A stretch of DNA of 29,501 nucleotides from assembly GCA_023422775.1 (NCBI GenBank), contig JAFAGM010000105.1, positions 1-29,501 on the forward strand, written 5' to 3'. Positions 21,759-28,841 of this stretch are shown here, in pieces. The stretch comes from Pseudomonadota bacterium. Its GTDB lineage: Bacteria > Pseudomonadota > Alphaproteobacteria > Rhizobiales > Xanthobacteraceae. Position numbers and translations under genes: made by a program. Within the stretch, counting starts at the first letter, position 1. Every line of letters begins with the position of its first letter. The notes beneath the pieces are model-generated. The model worked only from the letters and a program-made list of their open reading frames with translations. It was not told the DNA's origin and searched no databases.

Positions 21759-23060
21759 ATGAACTTCTCGGGTATTTTTGCGCGAATCGTCGCGCTGATC
21801 GGCGGCGCCGCGCTGCTGTGGCGCCGGATGCAGGACGCCGCGCAGAAACCCGCCTGGGGCAATGCGCCTGATATTCCCGAGGCGAAGCCGCAAGGCGCGA
21901 TCCCGACGCTCAAGATGCCCACGGCGCAGGGCTGGAGCGAGGGGCAGAAGCCAACCGTAGCGCCGGGGCTGAAGGTCAACGCGTTTGCGACGGGCCTCGA
22001 GCATCCGCGCTGGATCAACGTGCTGCCCAATGGCGACGTGCTGATCGCCGAATCCAACCAGATCGCGGGTCCGCCCCGAAGCGTGTTTCACTACGCGATG
22101 CAGGCGACGATGCGGCGCGCCCGGGCGCTCGGCGTCAGCGCCAACCGCATCACGCTGTTGCGCGACACAGATGGCGACGGCGTCGCCGAAAAACGCGGGA
22201 TTTTCATGGAAGGGCTGAGCCAGCCCTTCGGCATGGCGCTGGTGGGCGACACCTTCTATGTCGGCAACACCGATGGCGTGGTCGCCTTTCCCTATGTGCA
22301 GGGCGCGGACAGCATCACCGCCGAAGGGCGCACACTCGTCACGTTCAAGCCCTCCGGCCATTGGACGCGCAGCCTGCTGCCGAGCACGGATGGCAAGAAG
22401 CTGTATGCCGGCGTCGGCTCGCTCAGCAACATCGCCGAGAGCGGCATGGAGGTCGAGGAAGGCCGCGCCGCGATCTACGAGCTCGATCTCGCTGGTGGCA
22501 CCAACCGCATCTTCGCCAGCGGGCTTCGTAACGCCGTGGGGCTGGCGTGGGAGCCCACAACCTCCGTGCTCTGGACCGTCGTCAACGAGCGCGATGGCCT
22601 CGGCGACGAAGTGCCGCCGGATTATCTGACCTCCGTGCGCGACGGCGGTTTCTACGGCTGGCCCTATTGCTACTGGGGACAGACGGTGGACGATCGCGTG
22701 CCGCAGGATCCGGCGATGGTCACGAAGGCGATCACGCCGGACTACGCGCTCGGCGGCCACACCGCGTCGCTCGGGCTGTGCTGGATGCCGGCCGGCACCC
22801 TGCCCGGTTTTCCCGATGGCATGGTGATCGGCCAGCACGGCTCCTGGAATCGCAGCACGCTGAGCGGCTATGCCGTGGTCTTCGTACCCTTCGAGAACGG
22901 ACGGCCTTCCGGCCCGGCGCGCGATATCCTGACGGGCTTCCTCGCGCCGGATGAGAAGGTCTCCTATGGACGGCCGGTGGGCGTCGCGCTCGGCCCGGAT
23001 GGTTCGCTGCTGGTGGCGGATGATGTCGGCGACGTTATCTGGCGGGTGACGGGGGCATAG
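21759..23060 (+). CDS. PQQ-dependent sugar dehydrogenase (L-sorbosone dehydrogenase-like), membrane anchored
   Basis: 433 residues with an ATG at 21759 behind AGGAGAG. Residues 5-20 are a hydrophobic N-terminal anchor. From residue 65 the protein follows the sorbosone/glucose dehydrogenase beta-propeller: 'VNAFATGLEHPRWINVLPNGDVLIAESN', 'LLRDTDGDGVAEKRGIFMEGL', 'PFGMALVGDTFYVGNTDGV', 'YAGVGSLSNIAESGMEVEEGRAAIYELDL' and 'ASGLRNAVGLAWEP', ending in 'GRPVGVALGPDGSLLVADDVGDVIWRV'. The family is PQQ- and calcium-dependent and oxidises sugars or aldehydes in the periplasm. No PQQ biosynthesis genes are in this window. Its 3' end overlaps the convergent CobW gene by 26 bases. Confidence 0.9.
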   Translation: MNFSGIFARIVALIGGAALLWRRMQDAAQKPAWGNAPDIPEAKPQGAIPTLKMPTAQGWSEGQKPTVAPGLKVNAFATGLEHPRWINVLPNGDVLIAESNQIAGPPRSVFHYAMQATMRRARALGVSANRITLLRDTDGDGVAEKRGIFMEGLSQPFGMALVGDTFYVGNTDGVVAFPYVQGADSITAEGRTLVTFKPSGHWTRSLLPSTDGKKLYAGVGSLSNIAESGMEVEEGRAAIYELDLAGGTNRIFASGLRNAVGLAWEPTTSVLWTVVNERDGLGDEVPPDYLTSVRDGGFYGWPYCYWGQTVDDRVPQDPAMVTKAITPDYALGGHTASLGLCWMPAGTLPGFPDGMVIGQHGSWNRSTLSGYAVVFVPFENGRPSGPARDILTGFLAPDEKVSYGRPVGVALGPDGSLLVADDVGDVIWRVTGA

Positions 23061-24000
23061 AAGCTTCGACGCACTCTGCCATGACGCTTTCGATCTCGGA
23101 GATCGAGAGCACGCCGATCTCGGCAATGAACACGATCCGTGCCCGCGGCACCCGGGCCGCCAGTGCCCCGGGCGCCGGCGCTTCGCCCGGCGCCAGCGTC
23201 GCGCGCCCGCCGGCGAGTTGAAACACGGTCAGCCGCCCCGGCTGCTCCACCGTCTCGAACAAGCCCTTTGCTCGCGCGAGTTTCGGCATCAGCCGGCCGA
23301 TCGCATGCTGCAATCGCGGCAGCGACACCGGCTGCTCCGACGTCCAGCTCAGCGTTTCGAACCGGTCGGCCGACGGCCGCCGCGGCCCAGGCTCGCGCGG
23401 CGCCGGGGCCCGGTCGACGTCAGCGGGAAACAGCAGCGCGGCGGGGACTTCGCCATGCACAGCATCGACCACGACCGCCGCCGGACGCAGCGCGCGAATG
23501 ACATCGCGCACTTTTGCGAGGCCCGCAGCATCCGCCAGGTCCAGCTTGCTCAGTGCCACCACGTCGGCCATCCGCAACTGGGAGCGCAGCAGCGCGTCAT
23601 CGAACCGTTCCGCAGGCAGCGTCGCATCCACCACGCACAGCACCGTTTCCAGCGGCGCCTCCCGCCAGATCACCGGGTCCATCAGGTTGCGGACGATATC
23701 GGAGGGATCGGCGACGCCGCTGGTTTCGATCACGATGAATTCGGGGCGCGGATCGCGCCGCAGCAGGCTGGCGAGCGTGCGCAGCAGATCGCCTTCGAGC
23801 GAACAGCAGATGCAGCCGTTGCTGAGGCTGACCACGCCGTTGCTGGCGCCCGCGATCAGCTCGGCATCGATGTTGATCGCGCCGAAATCATTGACCACGG
23901 CGGCGATGCGCCGCCCTTCCGCATGCGCCAGCAGATGGTTCACGACAGTCGTCTTGCCTGCGCCGAGGAAGCCGGTCACCAGCAGGATCGGGACCGGCAC
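23035..24000 (-). CDS. CobW/COG0523 GTP-binding metallochaperone-type protein
   Basis: 321 residues. Residues 9-18 are the Walker A motif 'TGFLGAGKTT', 'VVNDFGAINID' is the switch region, 'GCICC' (62-66) is the diagnostic metal-binding CxCC motif, and 'ALSKLD' is the guanine-specificity motif. The shortened C-terminal CobW domain starts at about residue 230 ('GLFETVEQPGRLTVFQLAGG'). The family delivers metals (zinc, cobalt, iron) to target enzymes using GTP. It lies 16 bases after the amidohydrolase stop on the same strand, so the metal-dependent amidohydrolase may be its client; this is inferred from operon structure. The 3' end overlaps the sugar dehydrogenase gene tail to tail. Confidence 0.92.
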   Translation of the reverse strand: MPVPILLVTGFLGAGKTTVVNHLLAHAEGRRIAAVVNDFGAINIDAELIAGASNGVVSLSNGCICCSLEGDLLRTLASLLRRDPRPEFIVIETSGVADPSDIVRNLMDPVIWREAPLETVLCVVDATLPAERFDDALLRSQLRMADVVALSKLDLADAAGLAKVRDVIRALRPAAVVVDAVHGEVPAALLFPADVDRAPAPREPGPRRPSADRFETLSWTSEQPVSLPRLQHAIGRLMPKLARAKGLFETVEQPGRLTVFQLAGGRATLAPGEAPAPGALAARVPRARIVFIAEIGVLSISEIESVMAECVEASMPPSPAR

Positions 24001-24016
24001 GATCAGGCCCCGCCCA

Positions 24017-25507
24017 TCAGGCTTGCGCGACGGGCCGGCGCACCGGCCGGCCGGGCCGCGCCGCCACGTCGAGCACGCCGTCCGATATCAGCGGCGTGCC
24101 GCTGACAACGAGATGCCGCACGCCCTCCGACGGGCGGTTCATCGCCGAGAACGTCGCGCGGTCGGCCAGCTTCTCGAAATCGAACACGACGATATCGGCA
24201 TCGGCGCCCGCCTGCAGCCTGCCCTTGGCGCGCATCGCGGGCGTGCTGCGCGAAAGGATCTCCGCCGGGATCAGCGCGCATTTGCGCACCCCCTCGAGCA
24301 GCGACACGGTGCGGCGCTCGCGCACCCACTCGCGGATGAAGCGGGTGAAGCAGCCGGCCGAGCGCGGATGCGAGGTGGCATCATCGGGCAGCGGCCAGGC
24401 GTCGCCGGTATAGGCGCTGCCGTCCGACAGCGTCCACGGCATCGCATCGGAGGCGATCGCGCCGCCGGGATACAGCACGGAGATATCCAGGAGATCGCGA
24501 TGATGCGGATTGTTCTCGGTATCGAGGATATGCCACAGCACCAGCGTCGACGGCTCCTCGGCCTGCGCAGCCAGCAGTTCCTTGCGGTCGCGGAAGCGCC
24601 GCCCGTCGGTCACCCGCTGCACCGAATCGTAGCCGAGGCCATTGCGCGCCTCGAACTCGGGATCGCTGAAGAACGCCGCCGCCAGCACCGTCGACCCGGT
24701 GCCGTAAGGATAGGCCTCCACCGTGATCGGCAGGCCCTGCGCCTGCGCTTTCGCAATCAGCACCGCGCAACGCTCGACGTCGGTCTTGCTGGAGGAGTTG
24801 AAGTGGCAGATATGCATGTGCGCGCCGGTGGCGCCGGCATAGCCGATCAGGCGGATATAGGCTTCCGCGGCGCTCTCCGGATCGATGCGCGACATGTAGG
24901 CGACGTGGGTGAAGGTCGCGACGTCATGCGCGGCCGCGAGCTGGCAGACTGCAGTGAGTTCCTGCACGCCGGCGCCCGGGGCATAGGCGTTGAGAATGCC
25001 GATGCCGATGCCGCCCTCGTTCAGCCCGTTGGCAAGGCGATCGAGGATGCCGGCCACTTCAGCATCGCTCGCCACGTTGTCGATCCAGCGGCGGTCGCGC
25101 ATGGCATTGCCGAACGCCTCCAGCGAGCTCTCGGCGTTGGAGCCGGTCATCGCGCCGATGCGGGCAAACGCCCAGTTCGCCGCGGCGCCGTAGTTCAGCA
25201 CACGGCCCTTGTCGGCCTGCCGCCGATACCAGGATGCGACCGGCAGCACGCCCGCCTCGAGGTCGAGCGTCGTCGTCACCCCGTCGAACGCCTGCATGCG
25301 ATCGGCCGGGATCGACTGGCCATGCGCGTGCAGATCGATGAAGCCGGGAGCGACCATCAGCCCCGTCGCATCGATCACCCGCTCGGCGCCGCCGAGCCCG
25401 GTGCCGACAGCGGCGATCCTGCCATCCACGACAGCTACATCGCCAACGGCATCCATTCCGCTGGCCGGATCCACCACCCGGCCTCCAGAGATGACCAAGC
25501 CACTCAT
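24017..25507 (-). CDS. Amidohydrolase, N-acyl-D-amino-acid deacylase (D-aminoacylase) family
   Basis: About 496 residues from the ATG at 25507, with GGGGAA 8 bases upstream; an in-frame ATG 15 bases earlier has no spacing for a ribosome-binding site. It has the beta-sandwich plus TIM-barrel layout: 'VISGGRVVDPASGMDAVGDV' (N-terminal sandwich), 'APGFIDLHAHG' with the metal-binding His pair (about His60 and His62), 'TTTLDLEAGV' carrying the metal-ligand Glu expected in this family, 'AYPYGTGSTVL', 'ASDAMPW' with the catalytic Asp, and the closing 'GRLQAGADADIVVFDFEKLADRATF'. D-aminoacylases hydrolyse N-acyl-D-amino acids with zinc; related members act on dihydropyrimidines or other amides, so the substrate is uncertain. 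Operon with CobW downstream. Confidence 0.9.
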   Translation of the reverse strand: MSGLVISGGRVVDPASGMDAVGDVAVVDGRIAAVGTGLGGAERVIDATGLMVAPGFIDLHAHGQSIPADRMQAFDGVTTTLDLEAGVLPVASWYRRQADKGRVLNYGAAANWAFARIGAMTGSNAESSLEAFGNAMRDRRWIDNVASDAEVAGILDRLANGLNEGGIGIGILNAYAPGAGVQELTAVCQLAAAHDVATFTHVAYMSRIDPESAAEAYIRLIGYAGATGAHMHICHFNSSSKTDVERCAVLIAKAQAQGLPITVEAYPYGTGSTVLAAAFFSDPEFEARNGLGYDSVQRVTDGRRFRDRKELLAAQAEEPSTLVLWHILDTENNPHHRDLLDISVLYPGGAIASDAMPWTLSDGSAYTGDAWPLPDDATSHPRSAGCFTRFIREWVRERRTVSLLEGVRKCALIPAEILSRSTPAMRAKGRLQAGADADIVVFDFEKLADRATFSAMNRPSEGVRHLVVSGTPLISDGVLDVAARPGRPVRRPVAQA

Positions 25508-25702
25508 GTCATCATTCCCCACGCAAAAGCTTCAGGCCCGGCAAAGCAAGCCGCGGGCCACATAAGACTGTCTCGATTGCAATAGAGGCAGATTTTCGGA
25601 CCGGCAACCACCTCCGCCGATGCTGGCGCATCATGCATATGGGGCAATGTGGGTGCTGCGGCCTTGTGGATGAGACGGTTTCACCGCTCAAACAGGATCG
25701 CC

Positions 25703-25733
25703 AGCGGGCGAGGAGCAGCGCCCCTCGCCCGCT
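25703..25733 (-). terminator. Hairpin after the small exported protein gene, likely terminator
   Basis: An 11-base perfect stem, AGCGGGCGAGG with CCTCGCCCGCT, around a 9-base loop. It lies immediately 3' of the 25742-26038 gene on the minus strand. The T-run after it is weak (TGTTTGAG), so a Rho-independent terminator is likely but not certain. A second palindrome, CTGATCGCGATCAG (25732-25745), covers the stop codon. Confidence 0.6.
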
Positions 25734-25741
25734 GATCGCGA

Positions 25742-26038
25742 TCAGCAGCGCGTGACGACCCGGCCATAGGCGTCAACGACCTGGACGCAGCCGGAGCCGT
25801 AATACGCACCTGCTGCAGCGCCGGCTGCGGCGGCGCCAGCGCCCACCGCGACGGCGCGGCGCGTGGTCCTTCGCGCAACTCCTGCGTAGCTCATCGGCGT
25901 CAGCGGACGCCCGATGCGCGCTTCGGCCGAGGTGACCAGTCCACGATCAAGGCTGGTCTCGCCACTCCAGAACAAGCCACCGGCAAGCGCAAACGCGGCT
26001 GCGGCGGGGACGATCAACTTGCGTGACAGGTGAGTCAT
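25742..26038 (-). CDS. Small exported or membrane-associated protein, unknown function
   Basis: 98 residues, start at 26038. The N-terminus ('SRKLIVPAAAAFALAGGLFW') is a signal or anchor sequence. The middle is a long Ala/Gly run ('AVAVGAGAAAAGAAAGAYYG') that resembles a second hydrophobic segment, and the tail is 'GSGCVQVVDAYGRVVTRC' with two cysteines that could form a disulfide. Such short proteins with a Gly/Ala segment and a 'CxxVxDxYGRxxxxC' tail are common orphan exports in Bradyrhizobium; the exact role is unknown. Its ATG overlaps the TGA of the DUF2092 gene in the form ATGA, so the two are translationally coupled. A strong hairpin follows the stop. Confidence 0.8.
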   Translation of the reverse strand: MTHLSRKLIVPAAAAFALAGGLFWSGETSLDRGLVTSAEARIGRPLTPMSYAGVARRTTRRAVAVGAGAAAAGAAAGAYYGSGCVQVVDAYGRVVTRC

Positions 26039-26835
26039 TTCTTTGCTCCTGCGGGTGTGCCGGGTGGGATTTCGTCGAATTCGATCACGCCGGCGGCTTC
26101 AAAGGCGACCTTGGTGGCGTCCGCCGGCGGCTTGAAGGCAAAGTCGGCATCCGCATTGACGTCGGTCTTCCAGTCCCTGATCCGCAATGTGTATTGCGGC
26201 GCGCCGGTGATCGTCTTGCTGGTGATGACGTATTTGCGCGGCACCGGCTTTGCGCCGGTCTCGACCCAGATCTGCCAGTCGGTGTCAGGACCGCGGAACG
26301 CGAGGTGTTCGCATTCGACACCGTCGACAACCCCCTGGCCGATGTGCTTGGCGTCGATGACATTGGACATCAATTCCTCGTACGAATTCGACAGCAGGAG
26401 ATCGGCGCCGGGCAGGCCGACACTCGACTTGGTCTGGATCGTGTCGATCATCTGATCGACGGTGCCGGCCATGTCCGACTGCACGTAGAATTTCGCATTG
26501 TTGCCATAGAGCGAAACCGTCTTGCCATCATAGGTAAGGTCGACATCGGCATAGCCGCCGGTGCGGCGGACGCGGAGTTTGTCGGGCCGGTTCATCTTCA
26601 TTTCACCGGAGCTGGTGAACTGTATCTTCTGCAGTTCCGGCGTGACCACCTCGATGTCGCTGTCGAACTTGGCCGAGAGCGTCTTCTGACCCGCCAGGTA
26701 GTCGCTCATGGTTTTCAGGACTTTTGCGGCATCATCGGCGCGAGCGCCCTGCGTCGCGGCGACGGAGAGAACGGCGACCGATGCGGCGGTTGCCGCAAAT
26801 CGGATCGCGGCCGGTAGGTTCGTTCTGAGAGTCAT
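26035..26835 (-). CDS. DUF2092 domain-containing periplasmic protein
   Basis: 266 residues with an ATG at 26835 behind a strong GGAGGAG. Residues 1-33 are a signal peptide ('FAATAASVAVLSVAATQGARA'). The mature part follows the DUF2092 family pattern: 'VLKTMSDYLAGQKTLSAKFDSDIEVV', 'SSGEMKMNRPDKLRVRRTGGY', 'LTYDGKTVSLYGNNAKFYVQ', 'LLLSNSYEELMSNVIDAKHIGQG' and 'GVECEHLAFRGPDTDWQIWVE'. The fold is thought to be LolA/LolB-like, so it may bind lipids or lipid-like molecules in the periplasm; function is not established. First gene of a two-gene operon (ATGA overlap). A perfect FNR/FixK-type palindrome lies 54 bases upstream of the start, suggesting oxygen-limited expression. Confidence 0.88.
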   Translation of the reverse strand: MTLRTNLPAAIRFAATAASVAVLSVAATQGARADDAAKVLKTMSDYLAGQKTLSAKFDSDIEVVTPELQKIQFTSSGEMKMNRPDKLRVRRTGGYADVDLTYDGKTVSLYGNNAKFYVQSDMAGTVDQMIDTIQTKSSVGLPGADLLLSNSYEELMSNVIDAKHIGQGVVDGVECEHLAFRGPDTDWQIWVETGAKPVPRKYVITSKTITGAPQYTLRIRDWKTDVNADADFAFKPPADATKVAFEAAGVIEFDEIPPGTPAGAKK

Positions 26836-27238
26836 GTTGCTCCTCCATGGATGCATGACGACTCATCGCGCACCCATGGCTGGCCCCCTTTGATTTGAAT
26901 CAAGGAACACCGGGGCGGGCACGGCGAACGCTCATGTAGTTGTGATTGCAGTGTAACGCCGTGCGCGCTCTCAAAATATCGAAAACAACCCCATGCAAAG
27001 TAGCAGGCGGTCGTAGGCGTCAGGCAAGGTAATTTGACACGTCGGGCAAATCAGCGGCACAATGACATCATTCCGCAATCCTCCATGCGCCGTCGCCCCG
27101 CAATAGCGGGCACGTCTGAACGATTGCGGCTCAAATCCTCACCCACCACTGGAACTGCACCGGACCGCCGCGGCGAGCGATCGCATCGCGTGGTCGAACC
27201 GCGCGAGCGGCAAGCAGCGTAGCCCAGGGAGTCCCGAC
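26836..27238. other. Intergenic region, divergent promoters
   Basis: About 400 bases between the divergent DUF2092 operon and the 218-aa gene. It contains the FNR/FixK-type palindrome (26890-26903) near its left end. The rest has no convincing gene, RNA or terminator. A segment about 27030-27075 (near GACACGTCGGGCAAATC) looks like a sequence style I associate with dispersed Bradyrhizobium intergenic repeats, but I cannot confirm it from the window. Confidence 0.5.
26890..26903 (-). promoter_or_regulatory. FNR/FixK2-type binding site
   Basis: TTGATTTGAATCAA is a perfect 14-base inverted repeat matching the FNR/FixK consensus TTGAT-N4-ATCAA. It sits 54 bases upstream of the DUF2092 start. If bound as a class II activator site (centre at -41.5), transcription would start near 26855, leaving a 20-base leader with the strong GGAGGAG site. 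In Bradyrhizobium such boxes are used by FixK2 under low oxygen. Confidence 0.6.
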
Positions 27239-27895
27239 ATGAACGCCGCTCCTGATATCACGATGCCCAGGACGACAGTTGCAACCGACCTGCCCACAGC
27301 CGCCGCAACCCCGCGAATAAAGCTGCTGTCGCACGGATTCTCGATCGATCACCCCGATCAGGAACTCGGCGAACAGCTGATGGCGAACGCGCTGGGGGTC
27401 GCCGATCGCGACGCGATGGATGGCATTCTCCGGCAACTGGTCAGGGCGAGCGTGAGCGGCGAGAGGCCCGACGAGGTCAACCTGTCCTTCATGATCTCGA
27501 TGGTGAAAAGCATTCGCCCGCGGGATTCCGTCGAGGCCATGCTGGTGGCGCAGATGGTTTCGGTTCATGTGATGGCGATGCGATGTGCCCAGCACCTCGC
27601 CTGTGCCGAAGACATCGCCCGGCACGACAGCGTGGCGCGCGCACTCGGCCGGCTCGCCCGCACGTTCCCCGCGCAGATCGACGCACTCAACCGCTACCGC
27701 AGCCATGGCGAGCCCGCCATCACCGTGCAGAACGTGTCGGTCGGCGACGGCGGCAAGGCCATCGTCGGCAACGTCACCCAGCATGCGAGTGTGATCGTAT
27801 CGGACAAGACGGTATCCGCCGCGCGGAAGGCGCCGAAGGCCACGGGCTCCAGGCGACGACGCGCTCCTGCTGATGCCGGACAAGGACAGGCGTGA
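27239..27895 (+). CDS. Protein of unknown function paired with the HGG-motif protein
   Basis: 218 residues, ATG at 27239 after CAGGGAG. I do not recognise a named domain. Residues 1-35 look disordered. Residues 45-150 are helical ('ELGEQLMANALGVADRDAMDGILRQLV', 'VEAMLVAQMVSVHVMAMRCAQHL', 'ARALGRLARTFPAQIDALNRYR'). Then comes a beta-type motif 'AITVQNVSVGDGGKAIVGNV', then a basic disordered tail ('RKAPKATGSRRRRAPADAG') that could bind nucleic acid. From memory, proteins with this 'V.VGDGGKAIVGNV' block are repeatedly found beside HGG-motif proteins in rhizobial genomes, often in accessory regions. Its stop overlaps the start of the HGG gene (GTGA), so the pair is coupled. No function is claimed. 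Confidence 0.8.
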   Translation: MNAAPDITMPRTTVATDLPTAAATPRIKLLSHGFSIDHPDQELGEQLMANALGVADRDAMDGILRQLVRASVSGERPDEVNLSFMISMVKSIRPRDSVEAMLVAQMVSVHVMAMRCAQHLACAEDIARHDSVARALGRLARTFPAQIDALNRYRSHGEPAITVQNVSVGDGGKAIVGNVTQHASVIVSDKTVSAARKAPKATGSRRRRAPADAGQGQA

Positions 27896-28158
27896 GCGAT
27901 CACATCAGAAACACCGGCCCGATGCTGGCGAGCCCGCGGTGCGGCGCCAAGACCCGGACCTGTGGCGCGTGCCGCTCACCGGCAGTGCGCGGCAGGAAGC
28001 GCTGCCGCATGCACGGCGGCGCAATGGGATCCGGCGCACCAAAGGCAAACCGGAACGCGCGCAAGCATGGCCTGTTCAGCAGGGATGCGATCGCGGAGCG
28101 AAAGCGGATTCAGGCGTTGTTGGGGGAAGCAAGGAAGCTGTTGGAAGAGATGAAGTGA
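27892..28158 (+). CDS. HGG-motif small protein (zinc-ribbon-like Cys set)
   Basis: 88 residues with a GTG start at 27892 whose GTGA overlaps the stop of the 218-aa gene. Residues about 17-40 carry four Cys and a His ('CGAKTRTCGACRSPA', 'RCRMHGG'), which could bind zinc. Then comes 'HGGAMGSGAPKANRNARKHG' (about 40-60), a motif I know as recurrent in small rhizobial proteins and phage-linked regions. The C-terminus is a charged helix ('IAERKRIQALLGEARKLLEEM'). Nucleic-acid binding is plausible from the Cys set and basic charge; nothing proves it. A decayed copy of its 3' end lies at 28738-28825. Confidence 0.8.
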   Translation: MSDHIRNTGPMLASPRCGAKTRTCGACRSPAVRGRKRCRMHGGAMGSGAPKANRNARKHGLFSRDAIAERKRIQALLGEARKLLEEMK

Positions 28159-28221
28159 TCGGATTTCGCAAAAGTTGGCTTGGCAAGACGCAAACAGCGA
28201 TGAATCAGGTGACCATCAAAA

Positions 28222-28264
28222 CGGTAAGCCTTCTTCGCGCGCACTGGCAACCTGCTTTCGATTG
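28222..28264 (-). pseudogene. Remnant of the C-terminus of an antitoxin related to the 28842-29225 gene
   Basis: On the minus strand this reads 'IESRLPVRAKKAYR', matching 'IESRLPVRAKG' at the C-terminus of the antitoxin at 28842-29225 in the same frame. At the DNA level 28233-28264 matches 28872-28903 at 30 of 32 bases. The rest of that antitoxin is missing, and the stop codon of a different antitoxin begins 3 bases away, so this is a recombination scar. Confidence 0.6.
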
Positions 28265-28267
28265 TCC

Positions 28268-28606
28268 CTACGGCTCTTGCGCGCGCCTTTCACCCAGTTC
28301 ACCAAAATTGACGATGCTCACGCTGCCCTCCGGAAAACGCGCGGTGATTTCCAGCGAGCCGCCTAACGCTTCGATGTAGCGTCGTAGATTGCTGACATAC
28401 ATATCCGCGCGACGTTCCAGCTTTGCGACGGCAGGCTGGCCTACCTTGAGTTCGCGCGCCAACTCTTCCTGCGATCGCTCGCGCGCCTGCCGCAGTTCGT
28501 GCAGTGCCATGTCCTTCTTGAGCACATCCACGCGAGCGGCAACGCGTGCCTTGCGCTCCGGCGAAAAGCTCTTGGTCAGTCCCTTGAACGAACGATGTCC
28601 AGCCAT
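28268..28606 (-). CDS. XRE-family antitoxin (HigA-like), partner toxin truncated
   Basis: 112 residues. The N-terminal part is a helical extension ('FSPERKARVAARVDVLKKDMALHELRQ'). The HTH is at about 45-75 ('SQEELARELKVGQPAVAKLERRADMYVSNLRRYIEALG'), followed by the short beta tail 'LEITARFPEGSVSIVNFGELG'. This is the standard antitoxin encoded downstream of a RelE/HigB-type toxin. Its ATG shares one base with the TGA of the toxin remnant at 28606-28740, the usual coupled arrangement. Because the toxin lacks its N-terminal half, the antitoxin has no obvious partner here and may be an orphan that could still neutralise a related toxin. The last residues (ERRAQEP) abut the antitoxin scar. Confidence 0.88.
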   Translation of the reverse strand: MAGHRSFKGLTKSFSPERKARVAARVDVLKKDMALHELRQARERSQEELARELKVGQPAVAKLERRADMYVSNLRRYIEALGGSLEITARFPEGSVSIVNFGELGERRAQEP

Positions 28607-28740
28607 CAGATCAACCCTTCCTTCCTGAGCTCTTCGAGGTGCACGTCGTAAAGCTTGTCAGCAACAGGCACCATTTCTTCGTAAAACCTGTCCCTGCCGG
28701 TCTTGTCTCCGCCGATCAGCAGGATCGCCGAACGGCGAGG
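28606..28740 (-). pseudogene. RelE/HigB-type toxin, C-terminal fragment
   Basis: About 44 codons remain, reading 'AILLIGGDKTGRDRFYEEM' then 'VPVADKLYDVHLEEL' and 'RKEGLI' before the stop. This is the typical C-terminus of RelE/ParE-superfamily (HigB-like) mRNA-interferase toxins, which are about 110-120 residues. Immediately upstream the frame hits a stop codon (28741-28743), and the DNA becomes a decayed piece of the HGG gene in the opposite orientation. The N-terminal half, including most of the RNA-binding surface, is gone, so no active toxin is expected. Confidence 0.8.
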
Positions 28741-28825
28741 TCACCGCAATTGATCGCGGAGCGGAGGCGGATACGGGAGTTGCTGGGGAGGCACGGAGGC
28801 TGCCGGAAGAAACAAAGTACGTGAG
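28738..28825 (+). pseudogene. Decayed 3' fragment of the HGG-motif gene
   Basis: On the plus strand 'RSPQLIAERRRIRELLG' matches 'SRDAIAERKRIQALLG' in the intact gene at 27892-28158, and the DNA after GATCGCGGAGCG aligns over about 70 bases with several substitutions. One base is lost in the G-run after CTGGGG, which shifts the frame, so the last part (GRHGGCRKKQST) no longer resembles the parent. The 5' two thirds are missing. Confidence 0.7.
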
Positions 28826-28841
28826 TTTCGAGCCTCACTCG

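Noticed and set aside
23498..25585. Open frame of about 695 codons on the plus strand
   Set aside because: It lies antisense to the well-supported CobW and amidohydrolase genes, is rich in Arg, His and Ala, and has no domain character; typical high-GC shadow frame.
27034..27222. Short open frame of 62 codons in the intergenic region
   Set aside because: No ribosome-binding site, and the composition is Arg-rich like antisense or noncoding GC-rich DNA.
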